NCBI GenBank assembly: GCA_025559845.1
Contig: CP048469.1
Span: 3,144,501-3,208,500 of the forward strand
DNA from: Agrobacterium tumefaciens
GTDB taxonomy: Bacteria > Pseudomonadota > Alphaproteobacteria > Rhizobiales > Rhizobiaceae
DNA length: 64,000 nt
Direction of reading: 5' to 3'
Shown here: positions 9,084-18,301 of the stretch, in pieces
Position numbering within the stretch: position 1 is the stretch's first letter
Layout of the letters: each line of letters starts with the position of its first letter
Notes under the pieces: generated by a model
Databases searched by the model: none
What the model saw: the letters and a program-made list of their open reading frames with translations, nothing else
Told to the model about the DNA's origin: nothing
Made by a program: the position numbers and the translations under genes

Positions 9084-10055
9084 ATGGACTTCTTCGATAT
9101 TCTGGTCAGCATTCTCGGATCGACCGTCCGCCTGACCATTCCCTTGCTCTTTACCGCGCTTGCCGGCCTGTTTTCGGAACGGGCGGGTGTTTTCGATATC
9201 GGCCTTGAGGGCAAGATGCTTGCGGCGGCTTTTGCTTCCGCATGCGTCGCTTATCTTACGGCGAACCCCTGGGCGGGTTTGCTGGCCGGCATCACCGTTT
9301 CGATCCTTTTCTCGCTCATTCACGGTTTTGCCGTCATCACCAATCGTGGCAATCAGATCGTCTCCGGTGTTGCGCTCAACTTCATCGCAGCCGGTCTGAC
9401 GGTAGTTCTTGGTCAGGCATGGTTCAGTCAGGGTGGTCGTACACCGCAACTGACCTCAGAGGGACGTTTCACGCCAATCATCCTGCCCGGTGCCGATGCC
9501 ATGCGTGAGGTGCCTTTCATCGGGCCGCTTTATGCCAATGTCATTTCCGGCAACAACATCCTGACCTACCTGGCATTTCTCGCGGTACCCCTGTCCTGGT
9601 GGGTGCTTTACCGCACACGCTTTGGCTTGCGTCTGCGCGCCGTCGGTGAGAACCCGGGCGCTGTCGATACGGCGGGCATTTCCGTTCCATGGATGCGGTT
9701 CCGTGCCGTCATTGTTGCAGGTTTCCTGTGCGGCTTTTCCGGCGCGTATCTTGCCGTGGCGCAGTCGGCTTCCTTCATCGCCAACATGTCTGCGGGCAAG
9801 GGATATATCGCACTTGCAGCGCTGATTTTCGCGAAGTGGAAGCCGGTTCCAGTCATGTTTGCCTGCCTGTTGTTCGGTTTCCTCGATGCCTTCGCGAATT
9901 TCATGCAGGGCAAGTCCGTACCGGGCATCGGCGAAGTGCCGGTGCAGATCTTTCAGGCCATGCCCTATATTCTGACCTGCATCCTGTTGGCGGGTTTCAT
10001 CGGTGTTGCCAAGCCTCCGAAGGCTGGTGGCGTCGCCTACTCGAAGGAGCGTTAA
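9084..10055 (+). CDS. Nucleoside ABC transporter, permease subunit 2
   Basis: This 323-residue integral membrane protein is the paralogous partner of the first permease. It has about eight hydrophobic segments and the matching family blocks ERAGVFDIGLEGKML, GNQIVSGVALNFIAAGL, FGLRLRAVGENPGAVDTAGI and GKGYIALAALIFAKWKP. It ends 3 nt before cdd. The arrangement binding protein, double ATPase, two BPD_transp_2 permeases is the standard form for nucleoside importers such as NupABC-type systems. Confidence 0.92.
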   Translation: MDFFDILVSILGSTVRLTIPLLFTALAGLFSERAGVFDIGLEGKMLAAAFASACVAYLTANPWAGLLAGITVSILFSLIHGFAVITNRGNQIVSGVALNFIAAGLTVVLGQAWFSQGGRTPQLTSEGRFTPIILPGADAMREVPFIGPLYANVISGNNILTYLAFLAVPLSWWVLYRTRFGLRLRAVGENPGAVDTAGISVPWMRFRAVIVAGFLCGFSGAYLAVAQSASFIANMSAGKGYIALAALIFAKWKPVPVMFACLLFGFLDAFANFMQGKSVPGIGEVPVQIFQAMPYILTCILLAGFIGVAKPPKAGGVAYSKER

Positions 10056-10058
10056 TCC

Positions 10059-10451
10059 ATGTCTCGGGAATTGTTCGAAGCGGCAAGAGACGCGATGGCG
10101 CTCGCCCATGCACCCTATTCGAAGTTTCCGGTCGGTGCGGCGATCCGCGCCGAAGACGGCAGGATTTATAAGGGCGCCAACATCGAGAACCTCTCCTTCC
10201 CGCAAGGGTGGTGCGCTGAACCGACGGCCATTGGCGCTATGGTGATGGGCGGTGCAGAACAGATCAAGGAAATCGCCGTGATCGCGGAAAAGTTGGCTCT
10301 CTGCCCACCTTGCGGTGGCTGCCGCCAGAAGATCGCCGAATTCGCGACCTCCGAAACCAAGGTGTACCTCTGCGATGAAACAGGCGTGCAGAAGGTCGTG
10401 ACCATGGATGAGCTTTTGCCGTTGTCCTTCAAGACCGAGTTGCTCGGATGA
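10059..10451 (+). CDS. cdd: Cytidine deaminase
   Basis: The enzyme hydrolytically deaminates cytidine and deoxycytidine to uridine and deoxyuridine. The 130-residue product has the zinc motif of the small tetrameric class. CAEPTAIGAM (about residues 52-61, Cys and catalytic Glu) is followed by PCGGCRQ (about 86-92) with the two further zinc cysteines. YSKFPVGAAIRAEDG near the N terminus is typical. It follows the permease by 3 nt and overlaps the phosphorylase start by 4 nt (ATGA), so it belongs to the uptake operon. It prepares imported pyrimidine nucleosides for phosphorolysis. Confidence 0.95.
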   Translation: MSRELFEAARDAMALAHAPYSKFPVGAAIRAEDGRIYKGANIENLSFPQGWCAEPTAIGAMVMGGAEQIKEIAVIAEKLALCPPCGGCRQKIAEFATSETKVYLCDETGVQKVVTMDELLPLSFKTELLG

Positions 10452-11248
10452 CGGACACGCTGATCGACATCCTGGTGGACCGGCTGAACGGCCTCATGCC
10501 GCGTATCGCCATCGTGCTCGGCTCCGGTCTCGGCTCGCTTGTGGAAGAGGTCGAAGAGGCTATCCGTGTTCCTTATGCCGAATTGCCGGGATTTCCGGCA
10601 AGCGGTGTTTCGGGTCATGCGGGTGAACTGGTGGCAGGTTATCTTGGCGGCGAACCGGTCATCATGCTGTCCGGTCGCGTGCACTATTATGAAAAGGGCG
10701 ATCCGGCCGCGATGCGGGTAGTGATCGAAACGCTTGCCGGGTTGGGCGTACAATCGCTGATCCTGACCAATTCCGCGGGCTCGGTTCGAGAAGATATGCC
10801 GCCGGGGTCTGTCATGCAGATCACCGACCACATCAACTATTCCGGCATGAACCCGCTGATTGGCGAAGAAAGCGATCGTCGCTTTGTCGGCATGACGACG
10901 GCCTATGACGCAGATCTGGTTCTGGCGATGCGCAACGCTGCCATTCGTGCGACCGTGCCGTTGTTCGGCGGCGTCTACATGTGGTTTTCGGGGCCAAGCT
11001 TCGAGACGCCGGCAGAAATTCGCATGGCGCGTCTGTTGGGAGCGGATGCGGTTGGCATGTCTACGGTGCCGGAAGTCATCCTCGCACGCTTTTTCGGGAT
11101 GCGCGTTGCTGCCGCATCCGTTATTACCAATTACGGTGCCGGCATGACCGGTGCGGAACTGAGCCATGAGGAAACCAAGGACATGGCTCCAGTGGGCGGC
11201 AAACGACTTGCCGCCATCCTGAAGGAAATGATTGCAGGAGGAGCATGA
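10448..11248 (+). CDS. punA: Purine-nucleoside phosphorylase (trimeric type)
   Basis: The enzyme splits purine (deoxy)nucleosides with phosphate into base and (deoxy)ribose 1-phosphate. At 266 residues it is the size of the trimeric PNP class, not the smaller hexameric DeoD. Motifs include IAIVLGSGLGSL (phosphate-binding), SGRVHYYEKGDP, LILTNSAGSV, GVYMWFSGPSFETPAEIR and GADAVGMSTVPEVI, and an Asn in SVITNYGAGM that would contact the base. It overlaps cdd and deoC by ATGA junctions, indicating tight translational coupling. Confidence in the class is high; the symbol follows common use for this class. Confidence 0.93.
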   Translation: MTDTLIDILVDRLNGLMPRIAIVLGSGLGSLVEEVEEAIRVPYAELPGFPASGVSGHAGELVAGYLGGEPVIMLSGRVHYYEKGDPAAMRVVIETLAGLGVQSLILTNSAGSVREDMPPGSVMQITDHINYSGMNPLIGEESDRRFVGMTTAYDADLVLAMRNAAIRATVPLFGGVYMWFSGPSFETPAEIRMARLLGADAVGMSTVPEVILARFFGMRVAAASVITNYGAGMTGAELSHEETKDMAPVGGKRLAAILKEMIAGGA

Positions 11249-12024
11249 TCATGGAACTCCAGCGTCCGCGAGAAGCGGCTGCCCTCACTCTGTCCTTGCT
11301 GGACCTGACCAACCTGAAAGAAGATTGCACGCCGGAGCAGATTGCCACTTTGTGCCAGAGAGCGCACAGCGAGTATGGGAATACGGCCGCGATCTGCATC
11401 TGGCCACGTTTTGTGGCGCAGGCCAGGGCAGCTTTTGGAAAAGATCACGCGATCAAGATCGCCACTGTCGTCAATTTCCCGTCTGGCGATCTCGAGATCG
11501 CCACCGTTGTGGCCGAAACTGAGGCGGCCATTCGCGATGGAGCCGATGAGATCGACCTCGTCATTCCCTACAAGAAGTTCATAGCCGGCGATGAAGCCGC
11601 TGTGGTTAAGATGACTGCGGCTGTGCGCAAGGCGTGTGTCGCACCGGTCCAGCTCAAGGTCATACTTGAAACCGGGGAGTTGAAGGACAAGGCGCTGATC
11701 CGCCGTGCCTCGGAAATTGCCATCGCGGAAGGTGCTGATTTCATCAAGACGTCGACCGGCAAAGTGTCGGTCAATGCAACGCTGGAAGCAGCCGATATCA
11801 TGCTGCAGGCAATCCGAGACAGCAAACAGAAGGTTGGTTTCAAGCCTGCTGGCGGTATTGGCACGGTGGCGGATGCAACGCTGTATCTCAGGCTCGCGGA
11901 AACCATCATGGCGCCGAACTGGGCCATGCCTTCAACCTTTCGTTTTGGTGCCTCAAGCCTGCTGGACGATGTGCTGAACGTGCTGGCCGGTGGTGAACCC
12001 GCCAAGGCCGCCAGCGGATATTGA
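11245..12024 (+). CDS. deoC: Deoxyribose-phosphate aldolase
   Basis: DeoC cleaves 2-deoxyribose 5-phosphate to glyceraldehyde 3-phosphate and acetaldehyde. The 259-residue product has the TIM-barrel family motifs LLDLTNLKEDCTPEQI, VVNFPSGDLEI, EIDLVIPYKKF and LKVILETGELKD. The Schiff-base lysine lies in DFIKTSTGKVSVNAT, with a second lysine in VGFKPAGGI. The first ATG overlaps the phosphorylase stop (ATGA); a second ATG two codons later (11251) is equally possible. It acts after DeoB, encoded further right, makes the 5-phosphate. Confidence 0.95.
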   Translation: MIMELQRPREAAALTLSLLDLTNLKEDCTPEQIATLCQRAHSEYGNTAAICIWPRFVAQARAAFGKDHAIKIATVVNFPSGDLEIATVVAETEAAIRDGADEIDLVIPYKKFIAGDEAAVVKMTAAVRKACVAPVQLKVILETGELKDKALIRRASEIAIAEGADFIKTSTGKVSVNATLEAADIMLQAIRDSKQKVGFKPAGGIGTVADATLYLRLAETIMAPNWAMPSTFRFGASSLLDDVLNVLAGGEPAKAASGY

Positions 12025-12028
12025 CCCC

Positions 12029-13339
12029 TTGATCCCCCAGGAAATCATCCGCCGCAAGCGTGACGGGTTGCACCTCGATCCGGAGGAGATTTCCGGATTC
12101 GTCGGGGCCCTTTCATCGGGGCAGATTTCCGAAGGCCAGGCCGCAGCTTTTGCCATGGCCGTTTTCTTTCGTGGCATGAGCCGCGACGAAACAGTCGCAT
12201 TGACGCTTGCCATGCGTGACAGTGGCGATGTTCTCTCCTGGAATGAGGTTGACAAGCCCATTGCGGATAAACATTCGACCGGCGGCGTCGGTGACAATGT
12301 CTCATTGATGCTGGCCCCGATTGTGGCCGCCTGTGGGTTGGCGGTTCCGATGATCTCCGGCAGGGGACTTGGGCACACGGGTGGCACGCTCGATAAGCTT
12401 GAGGCCATTCCCGGCTACAACGTCATGCCGGATGAGATGCGCTTTCGAAAGGCCGTGCGTGACGCAGGCTGCGCGATCATTGGCCAGACCGGTGATCTTG
12501 CTCCGGCCGACAAGCGCCTTTACGCCATTCGTGATGTGACCGCTACCGTCGATTCCATTCCGTTGATCACCGCGTCCATTCTGTCGAAAAAGCTTGCCGC
12601 CGGTCTGGAAACGCTTGTGCTTGACGTCAAGGTTGGCAATGGCGCTTTCATGCAGGATATTGAGGAGGCACGCAGCCTGGCGCGTTCGCTGGCCGACGTC
12701 GCGAATGGTGCGGGTCTGCCGACCGCTGCTTTGATCACCGACATGAACCAGCCACTTGGCGATGCTGCCGGAAATGCGGTCGAAATCCTCAATTGCCTGG
12801 ACTTTCTTCATGGACAGAAAGCGGGAACCCGTCTTGAGGACGTTGTCATGTCTTTCGCAGCGGAGATGCTGGTGCAGGGCGGGGCAGCCGGGACGCTTGA
12901 GGATGGCAGAGCGAAGGCTGCCGAGGCTTTGGCTTCCGGCCAGGCGATGGAAGCTTTTGCGCGTATGGTCACTGCGCTCGGCGGTCCTGTCGACTTCGTG
13001 CAACGACCGGCGCACTACCTGCCCGCAGCGCCTGTCATTGTGCCCGTTCCGGCCGGCCAAAGCGGTTGGTTGACGTCCTGTGGGACGCGCGACGTGGGAA
13101 TGATAGTTGTGGAACTTGGTGGCGGGCGGCGCAAACCGTCGGACACCGTTGATCTTTCCGTGGGTCTATCCGGAATTTTGCCTTTGGGGACCAGAGTGGA
13201 GAAGGGTGAACCCATCGCCTTCGTTCATGCCGCATCACAGGACGCCGCTGCACGCGCAGTCGACAGAGTGCTGGAAAGCTATACGGTCGATACGGTCACG
13301 GCCGATATCGCTCCGGTCATATGTGAGCGGATCACCTGA
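12029..13339 (+). CDS. deoA: Thymidine phosphorylase
   Basis: DeoA phosphorolyses thymidine and deoxyuridine. Family blocks present are IPQEIIRRKRDG at the start, KHSTGGVGDNVSLMLAP (phosphate loop), MISGRGLGHTGGTLDKLE (the pyrimidine phosphorylase signature), YAIRDVTATVDSIPLI and LDVKVGNGAFM. I place the start at TTG 12029, since homologues begin two to four residues before QEIIRKKRDG. The frame is open from GTG 11990, which would overlap deoC by 35 bp, so that longer form cannot be excluded. The protein is about 436 residues, the usual size. Its end overlaps the convergent protease gene by 8 bp. Confidence 0.93.
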   Translation: MIPQEIIRRKRDGLHLDPEEISGFVGALSSGQISEGQAAAFAMAVFFRGMSRDETVALTLAMRDSGDVLSWNEVDKPIADKHSTGGVGDNVSLMLAPIVAACGLAVPMISGRGLGHTGGTLDKLEAIPGYNVMPDEMRFRKAVRDAGCAIIGQTGDLAPADKRLYAIRDVTATVDSIPLITASILSKKLAAGLETLVLDVKVGNGAFMQDIEEARSLARSLADVANGAGLPTAALITDMNQPLGDAAGNAVEILNCLDFLHGQKAGTRLEDVVMSFAAEMLVQGGAAGTLEDGRAKAAEALASGQAMEAFARMVTALGGPVDFVQRPAHYLPAAPVIVPVPAGQSGWLTSCGTRDVGMIVVELGGGRRKPSDTVDLSVGLSGILPLGTRVEKGEPIAFVHAASQDAAARAVDRVLESYTVDTVTADIAPVICERIT

Positions 13340-13841
13340 CGAGCCGCAGTTCGTCTCCGGCAACCTTGAACGACGAGAGCTGCTTCAGAAAGCTCATGCC
13401 AATCAGCGTTTTGCCGAGTGCATTGTCCTTGAGTACGATTGCATCGACGTTTTGAACACGGATCGCGCCGATTTCCACCCGGTCCAGCTTTATATAAGCG
13501 GCTTTGGTTTTGCCGTTGGCTGTCGAAATCGGATATTTGAAATCGAGACTGTTCACACCGAAACCGAGGCGCCGCGCAGTCGATTCATTGATCGCGACCG
13601 TTGAAGCACCGGTATCGACAAGACCATCGAACGGTTTGCCATTGAGACGGAAAGCGGCATTGAAGTGGCCGTTTGCATCCGCTTTGAGGGTGACAGTGCC
13701 AAGCGATACCGGCTGGGCTTTCACCGGCGCCGCTTTTTCAGCTTCCGGAGCAGGGCGCGTGTGAAATTTTTCTATGAGTGCAGGGATCTGCGTTGCACTG
13801 ACCGAGAGGCTGACAAGAAGGAAAATCGTACGCGCCAGCAA
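13332..13841 (-). CDS. Retropepsin-like aspartic protease, TIGR02281-type
   Basis: The 169-residue product has an N-terminal hydrophobic segment (about 5-20) that would anchor or export it, an Ala/Pro/Glu-rich linker, and one retroviral-type protease domain. The catalytic motif is LVDTGAST with Asp76. The family block KTLIGMSFLKQL follows near the end. Single-domain enzymes of this clan AA group probably act as dimers in the periplasm; their substrates are unknown. It converges on deoA with an 8-bp overlap of the coding ends and appears monocistronic. Confidence 0.88.
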   Translation of the reverse strand: MLARTIFLLVSLSVSATQIPALIEKFHTRPAPEAEKAAPVKAQPVSLGTVTLKADANGHFNAAFRLNGKPFDGLVDTGASTVAINESTARRLGFGVNSLDFKYPISTANGKTKAAYIKLDRVEIGAIRVQNVDAIVLKDNALGKTLIGMSFLKQLSSFKVAGDELRLVR

Positions 13842-13912
13842 GGATATGCTCCCGAAATGGATTGAACCAAGGTGAGCATAAACCGCAAAATACCGAAAAA
13901 TCCTGAATCAAG

Positions 13913-13949
13913 AACGCCATTTGCGAGATGTCATCCGGCAAATGGCGTT
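13913..13949 (-). terminator. Hairpin terminator candidate downstream of upp
   Basis: A perfect 12-bp inverted repeat, AACGCCATTTGC (13913-13924) and GCAAATGGCGTT (13938-13949), has a 13-nt loop. It lies 26 nt after the upp stop. The minus strand continues CTTGATTCAGGATTTTT, with the T-run some way off, so termination may be partial or Rho-assisted. Confidence 0.5.
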
Positions 13950-13974
13950 GATGGTTAAGGTTCGGTGGACGGAA

Positions 13975-14604
13975 TTACTTCGTTCCGTACATCCGGTCGC
14001 CCGCGTCACCAAGACCCGGAACGATGTAGCCCTGCTCGTTCAGGTGGCTGTCGATGGACGCAGTAAAGATCGGCACATCGGGATGCGCTTCGCGAAAGTT
14101 CTTGATGCCTTCGGGTGCAGCAAGCAGACACAGGAAGCGAATGTTCTTTGCGCCGCGTTCTTTCAGTTTCTCGACTGCGGCAATCGACGAGTTGCCCGTT
14201 GCCAGCATGGGGTCGACAACGATGATCAGGCGCGCGTCGAGACTCTCTGGTGCCTTGAAGTAATATTCGACAGCTTCCAGCGTTTCATGGTCGCGATAGA
14301 CCCCAATATGGGAAACGCGGGCAGAAGGAACCAGCTCCAGCATGCCTTCCAGAAGACCGTTTCCGGCGCGCAGGATCGATGCGAAAACCAGCTTCTTGCC
14401 CTCGAGCACGGGTGCTTCAATGGTTTCCAGCGGCGTATCGATAGTCTCCGTCGTCATTTCCAGATCGCGCGTGACTTCGTAGCAGAGCAGCGTTGAGATT
14501 TCGCGCAGCAGGCGGCGGAAACCGGCCGTGGACGTTTCCTTCTTGCGCATGATGGTGAGTTTGTGCCGCACCAGCGGATGATCGATTACTGTAACGCCGT
14601 CCAT
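13975..14604 (-). CDS. upp: Uracil phosphoribosyltransferase
   Basis: The enzyme salvages uracil by joining it to PRPP to give UMP. The 209-residue product starts [17 protein letters not shown] and carries the PRPP loop [10 protein letters not shown] (canonical DPMLATGGS, here with Asn for the second Gly). It ends with the uracil-binding region [17 protein letters not shown]. Length is normal. Uracil released by the phosphorylases of the neighbouring cluster would be its substrate. It is on the same strand as add and deoB, 99 bp downstream of add. Confidence 0.96.
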   Translation of the reverse strand: MDGVTVIDHPLVRHKLTIMRKKETSTAGFRRLLREISTLLCYEVTRDLEMTTETIDTPLETIEAPVLEGKKLVFASILRAGNGLLEGMLELVPSARVSHIGVYRDHETLEAVEYYFKAPESLDARLIIVVDPMLATGNSSIAAVEKLKERGAKNIRFLCLLAAPEGIKNFREAHPDVPIFTASIDSHLNEQGYIVPGLGDAGDRMYGTK

Positions 14605-14703
14605 GAAAACTGGCCTTCCCTCGTTTCTTTGATACTTTTGTCATTCACCGAAAGCGTCGCTTTCGCAAGTGTTTCAGGGTGTTTTTGTCCCGATTGCTTT
14701 CCT

Positions 14704-15681
14704 TTAAACCGAACCCAGTTTTGCCAGCAGCCGTTCCCGTGTCGGTTCGTCCACAAAGGCGCATTGAAGCGCTGTTCTGGTCATGTCGTTGATCTCCGCA
14801 TCGCTGAACCCGAACGTCGTTGAGGCGAGTTCGTATTCCCGCACAAGCGATGTGAAGAAGAACGGCGGATCATCGGAGTTGATGCAGACCCGCACGCCGG
14901 CATCGCGCAACCGCTTGAGCGGATGCTGGTCAAAATCCGGATAGACATTGAGCGCGATGTTGGAACCGGGGCAAACTTCCAGAACGGTGCCGCTATCGGC
15001 AAGTCTCGACACCAGAGATGCGTCTTCAACGGCGCGAACACCATGGCCGATGCGTGCGGGTTTGACGAGATCGAGAGCATCGCTCACGCTGAACGGTCCG
15101 CAGACTTCGCCTGCATGGATCGTCAACCCAAGGCCAGCGTCACGGGCGATATCGAAGGCGCGTGCATAATCGGCGACACGGCCCATGCGTTCTTCGCCGG
15201 CCATGTTGAAGCCGGTGACGAGGGGATGTGCGGTTCTGGCGGCATATTCGGCTGCGGCAATAACACGGTCGGGGCCGAAATGCCGTTCACCGGTGACGAT
15301 GATGCGGGCTTCGATGCCGGTCTTTTCCTTGGCAACGCGAATGCCTTCCGCGATGCCCTGAAGGTAGGCATCGGCACCAAGGCCAATACGATCGCCATGA
15401 TCGGGCGAGATGATCAGTTCGCTGTAGATGGTATTGGCAGCGGCAAGCTCGGTGAGATAGGCCTCTGTGAGGACCGCATAGTCCTCATCTGTCTTGAAGA
15501 CCTGCGCGACGGCATCGTAGCAGCGAATGAACTCGGCGAAATCGGTCCAGACATATTTTCCGTCACGCAGAAAGCTGCTGCTGTCGATACCGTATTTTTG
15601 CGCCTGCGCCGCAACAAGGTGAGGCGGTGCCGCACCTTCGAGATGGCAATGGATTTCCGCTTTCAGCAAATGGGATGTCAA
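14704..15681 (-). CDS. add: Adenosine deaminase
   Basis: The enzyme deaminates adenosine and deoxyadenosine to inosine forms, which the purine phosphorylase then splits. The 325-residue TIM-barrel has the zinc motif [11 protein letters not shown] (about residues 7-17), GLTIHAGE (about 186-193), the substrate region [11 protein letters not shown], and the catalytic SDDPPFF near 270. It starts 4 nt inside the deoB end (overlap 15678-15681), so it is translated with deoB. Adenine deaminase is an alternative within the family, but the zinc and HAGE motifs suit adenosine. Confidence 0.93.
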   Translation of the reverse strand: MTSHLLKAEIHCHLEGAAPPHLVAAQAQKYGIDSSSFLRDGKYVWTDFAEFIRCYDAVAQVFKTDEDYAVLTEAYLTELAAANTIYSELIISPDHGDRIGLGADAYLQGIAEGIRVAKEKTGIEARIIVTGERHFGPDRVIAAAEYAARTAHPLVTGFNMAGEERMGRVADYARAFDIARDAGLGLTIHAGEVCGPFSVSDALDLVKPARIGHGVRAVEDASLVSRLADSGTVLEVCPGSNIALNVYPDFDQHPLKRLRDAGVRVCINSDDPPFFFTSLVREYELASTTFGFSDAEINDMTRTALQCAFVDEPTRERLLAKLGSV

Positions 15682-16898
15682 ATGAAGCTCCTGCCGTGGA
15701 CGCCGGCATCTATTCCAAGGTGGCGGGCAATGCTTTCGCCAATATCGGCGTAAGAGGGTCGAATACCGAGATCACGAGACCGTATGCCTGGTCCGAATGC
15801 CATGATCGGCACGCGTTCTCGGGTGTGATCCGTACCGCGCCATGTCGGGTCGCAGCCATGGTCGGCGGTAAGAAAGGCAATGTCTCCCGGCTTCATCTTG
15901 CGATGAATTTCGGGAATGCGTGCATCGAAGGCTTCGAGCGCTGCGGCATAACCTGCCACATCGCGTCGATGGCCGTAGATCATGTCGAAATCGACGAAAT
16001 TGGTGAAGACCAGATCTCCGTCTTCGGCCTCGTCTATCGCCTGCAGGGTCGCATCCATCAGCGCCGCATTACCATTGGCCTTGATGACGCGAGATATGCC
16101 CTGATGTGCGTAGATGTCGCCGATCTTGCCGATGGCGTGAACCTTGCGTCCTGCTTCGACCAGTCTGTCCAGAAGGGTCGGCTCCGGTGGAAGAACGGAA
16201 AAGTCCCGGCGGTTTCCGGTGCGCTCGAACGTCGCGACCGTCTCACCAACGAAAGGACGGGCAATGACGCGGCCAATATTCAGCGGGTCGACGAGTTTGC
16301 GAACGATCTGGCAGAATGCAAGAAGCCGCTCCAGCCCGAAATGGGTTTCGTGGGCTGCAATCTGAAACACCGAGTCGGAGGAGGTGTAGCAGATGGGTTT
16401 GCCCGTACGGATATGCTCCTCGCCGAAACGGGCGATGATCTCCGTTCCTGACGCATGGCAATTGCCAAGAATGCCCGGAACATTGCCTTCTTCGCAGATC
16501 GCTGCAACGAGTTCGGCGGAAAAGGCGTCACCCTCCGTCGGAAAGTAGCCCCACTCGAACCGGACGGGTGTACCGGCAATCTCCCAATGACCTGACGGCG
16601 TATCCTTGCCCTTAGAAACCTCGCTGGCGCAACCATGCAGGCCGTATATACGTTCCGGCAACTCCATGCCTGCGGGCATGTCGCCACTTGCCAGTTCCGC
16701 AATGTTGAGGAGACCGAGCGATGTCATGTTCGGCAATTTCAGGGGGCCAGCGCGCAAGCCCGGGCGATCTGCAGCGCCCGCCGCACAGAACTCCGCAATG
16801 TGGCCCAAAGTGTTGGAACCAAGATCGCCATAATGGTCCGCATCCGGTGCGCCGCCCACACCGAAGGAATCAAGAACCAGAAGAAACGCACGTGCCAT
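15678..16898 (-). CDS. deoB: Phosphopentomutase
   Basis: DeoB interconverts (deoxy)ribose 1-phosphate and 5-phosphate, linking the phosphorylases to DeoC and the pentose pathway. The 406-residue alkaline-phosphatase-superfamily enzyme shows the N-terminal metal motif [12 protein letters not shown], the phosphorylated-Thr region [23 protein letters not shown], and [18 protein letters not shown] near the end with the second metal site. It is the first gene of deoB-add-upp on the minus strand, facing the uptake operon. Confidence 0.96.
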   Translation of the reverse strand: MARAFLLVLDSFGVGGAPDADHYGDLGSNTLGHIAEFCAAGAADRPGLRAGPLKLPNMTSLGLLNIAELASGDMPAGMELPERIYGLHGCASEVSKGKDTPSGHWEIAGTPVRFEWGYFPTEGDAFSAELVAAICEEGNVPGILGNCHASGTEIIARFGEEHIRTGKPICYTSSDSVFQIAAHETHFGLERLLAFCQIVRKLVDPLNIGRVIARPFVGETVATFERTGNRRDFSVLPPEPTLLDRLVEAGRKVHAIGKIGDIYAHQGISRVIKANGNAALMDATLQAIDEAEDGDLVFTNFVDFDMIYGHRRDVAGYAAALEAFDARIPEIHRKMKPGDIAFLTADHGCDPTWRGTDHTRERVPIMAFGPGIRSRDLGIRPSYADIGESIARHLGIDAGVHGRSFI

Positions 16899-16998
16899 GT
16901 GTCACCACAAAAAGCGCGGCACGATCTGCCGCGACCCAAAACGACTTATATAGAACACTGGAAGGTGAACTGTGAAACGCTTTATTGGTCGGCGTCCG

Positions 16999-17766
16999 TC
17001 AGTCGTTCTCTGAGCGCTGTTTCGGCGCATTGAGATTGCGGGTCACATACCAGCCTGCAGCGACCACCATCGCAGCCAGTATGTACCAGGTGATTGCATA
17101 GGAGAGATGGCTGTTGGGGAAGGTCAGCATGGTCTTGCCGCCGATCGGCAAGCCACCGGGATTGGCCGTCGCATCCGCATCAACGTAGAAGGGGGCGGCA
17201 TGCGCCAGACCCTTGGTCGAGGTGATTTCGGCAATGTTGCGCGAATACCAGCGATTATTCGCCGGATCGTTGGTTCTGAGGAAAAGGCCCCCGGTTTCGG
17301 GTGCACGCATCAGTCCCACCACGTCGACACGACCTGTGACCTCACCCTCGGCGCGTGTGGATGGATCGCGTTTCTCCGAGGGAACAAAGCCGCGGTTGAC
17401 GATGACAAGCGATCCGTCATCGCGCTGCAGGGGGGTTAGAACCCAGTATCCGGGACCCAGATCCGACACCGTATAGACCTGCACCTCGTCCTGATGGAGA
17501 TAGGTGCCGGTAAGGCGGACACGGCGATATTCATATTGGGCTGGATCGGCAAGGGCCGCCCAATCGTTCTCGGCGGGTGCGTCGACCGGCGTGGCATGAG
17601 CCCGCTCTTCAACGCGTGCGATGAGATCGAGCTTCCAGGACAGGCGCTTCACCTGCCACGTGCCGAGCGCCAGCAGGCAGCCCGTGAGAATGACGGTCAG
17701 GAAAATCACGACAATCGCCGCAGGACGAATCCGTCGGGAAGGAGTCGGGTTTGTCAGGCTGTTCAT
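16999..17766 (-). CDS. SURF1-family oxidase biogenesis protein
   Basis: SURF1/Shy1 proteins help insert heme into heme-copper oxidases. The product has a first membrane helix near residues 18-38 (IVVIFLTVILTGCLLALGTWQVKR), a periplasmic domain with YEYRRVRLTGTYL, GPGYWVLTPLQRDDG and VIVNRGFVP, and a C-terminal helix (SYAITWYILAAMVVAAGW). This is the family layout. I choose ATG 17766 (MNSLTNPTPS). An ATG 33 nt further up (17799) is buried in a 15-bp hairpin stem and is less likely to be used. It is last in cyoABCD-surf1, so the client is probably the quinol oxidase rather than cytochrome c oxidase. Confidence 0.88.
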   Translation of the reverse strand: MNSLTNPTPSRRIRPAAIVVIFLTVILTGCLLALGTWQVKRLSWKLDLIARVEERAHATPVDAPAENDWAALADPAQYEYRRVRLTGTYLHQDEVQVYTVSDLGPGYWVLTPLQRDDGSLVIVNRGFVPSEKRDPSTRAEGEVTGRVDVVGLMRAPETGGLFLRTNDPANNRWYSRNIAEITSTKGLAHAAPFYVDADATANPGGLPIGGKTMLTFPNSHLSYAITWYILAAMVVAAGWYVTRNLNAPKQRSEND

Positions 17767-17789
17767 TGGAGCTATATCCTGCTCAACAC

Positions 17790-17827
17790 ATAACCCCATG
17801 AATCCGCTCTCCGATTCATGGGGTTAT
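17790..17827 (-). repeat. 15-bp perfect inverted repeat between cyoD and the SURF1 gene
   Basis: ATAACCCCATGAATC (17790-17804) and its exact complement (17813-17827) flank an 8-nt loop. It lies 24 nt upstream of the preferred SURF1 start, and its right-hand arm on the mRNA contains an in-frame ATG. No T-run follows, so it is a stable mRNA hairpin (processing, stability or translation control) rather than a clear terminator. Confidence 0.7.
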
Positions 17828-17890
17828 GGGTCTTCCGGAGAGGCAGCCCGCAAGCGATGCGGGCTGCGAATGGTACGCTATCCAGGCCCG

Positions 17891-18301
17891 TCAGGGCAGG
17901 TTACGCATCTGTTCCATGGTCATCGTCGGCATCATATTCTTGTTCATGTTGTACATGACCCAGAGCGAGCCCACGAGCGTGATCATGACAACGACCAGCG
18001 TGAACAGCAGCGACATGAAGATCCAGCCGCCCTGCGACTTGGTGTTCATGTGCAGGAAGTAGATCATGTGCACGAAAACCTGGATGACACCGAGGACCAT
18101 GATGATGAGCACGGTCGTTGTGCGGTTTTCAATGACATCGCCCATGACCAGCCAGAACGGAATAGCCGTCAGGATGACCGAGAGGATGAAGCCGATCATG
18201 TAGCTCTTGAAGGAGCCATGATCTTCTCCGCTGGCGTGGTGATGATCGTGACCGTGATCATGCGAATGACCGTGGTCGTGCGTGTGTGTGTTCGAACCCA
18301 T
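17891..18301 (-). CDS. cyoD: Cytochrome o ubiquinol oxidase subunit IV
   Basis: CyoD is a small membrane subunit that helps assemble the CuB site of the bo3 quinol oxidase. The 136-residue product has three membrane segments (about residues 34-56, 64-86 and 98-122) and the family block HMIYFLHM. The N terminus is unusual in its histidine richness (HTHDHGHSHDHGHDHHH), with about a dozen His in the first 25 residues, which could bind Cu or Zn. Start ATG 18301 overlaps the cyoC stop by one base (TGATG), so the longer open frame from 18382 is discarded. Confidence 0.93.
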   Translation of the reverse strand: MGSNTHTHDHGHSHDHGHDHHHASGEDHGSFKSYMIGFILSVILTAIPFWLVMGDVIENRTTTVLIIMVLGVIQVFVHMIYFLHMNTKSQGGWIFMSLLFTLVVVMITLVGSLWVMYNMNKNMMPTMTMEQMRNLP

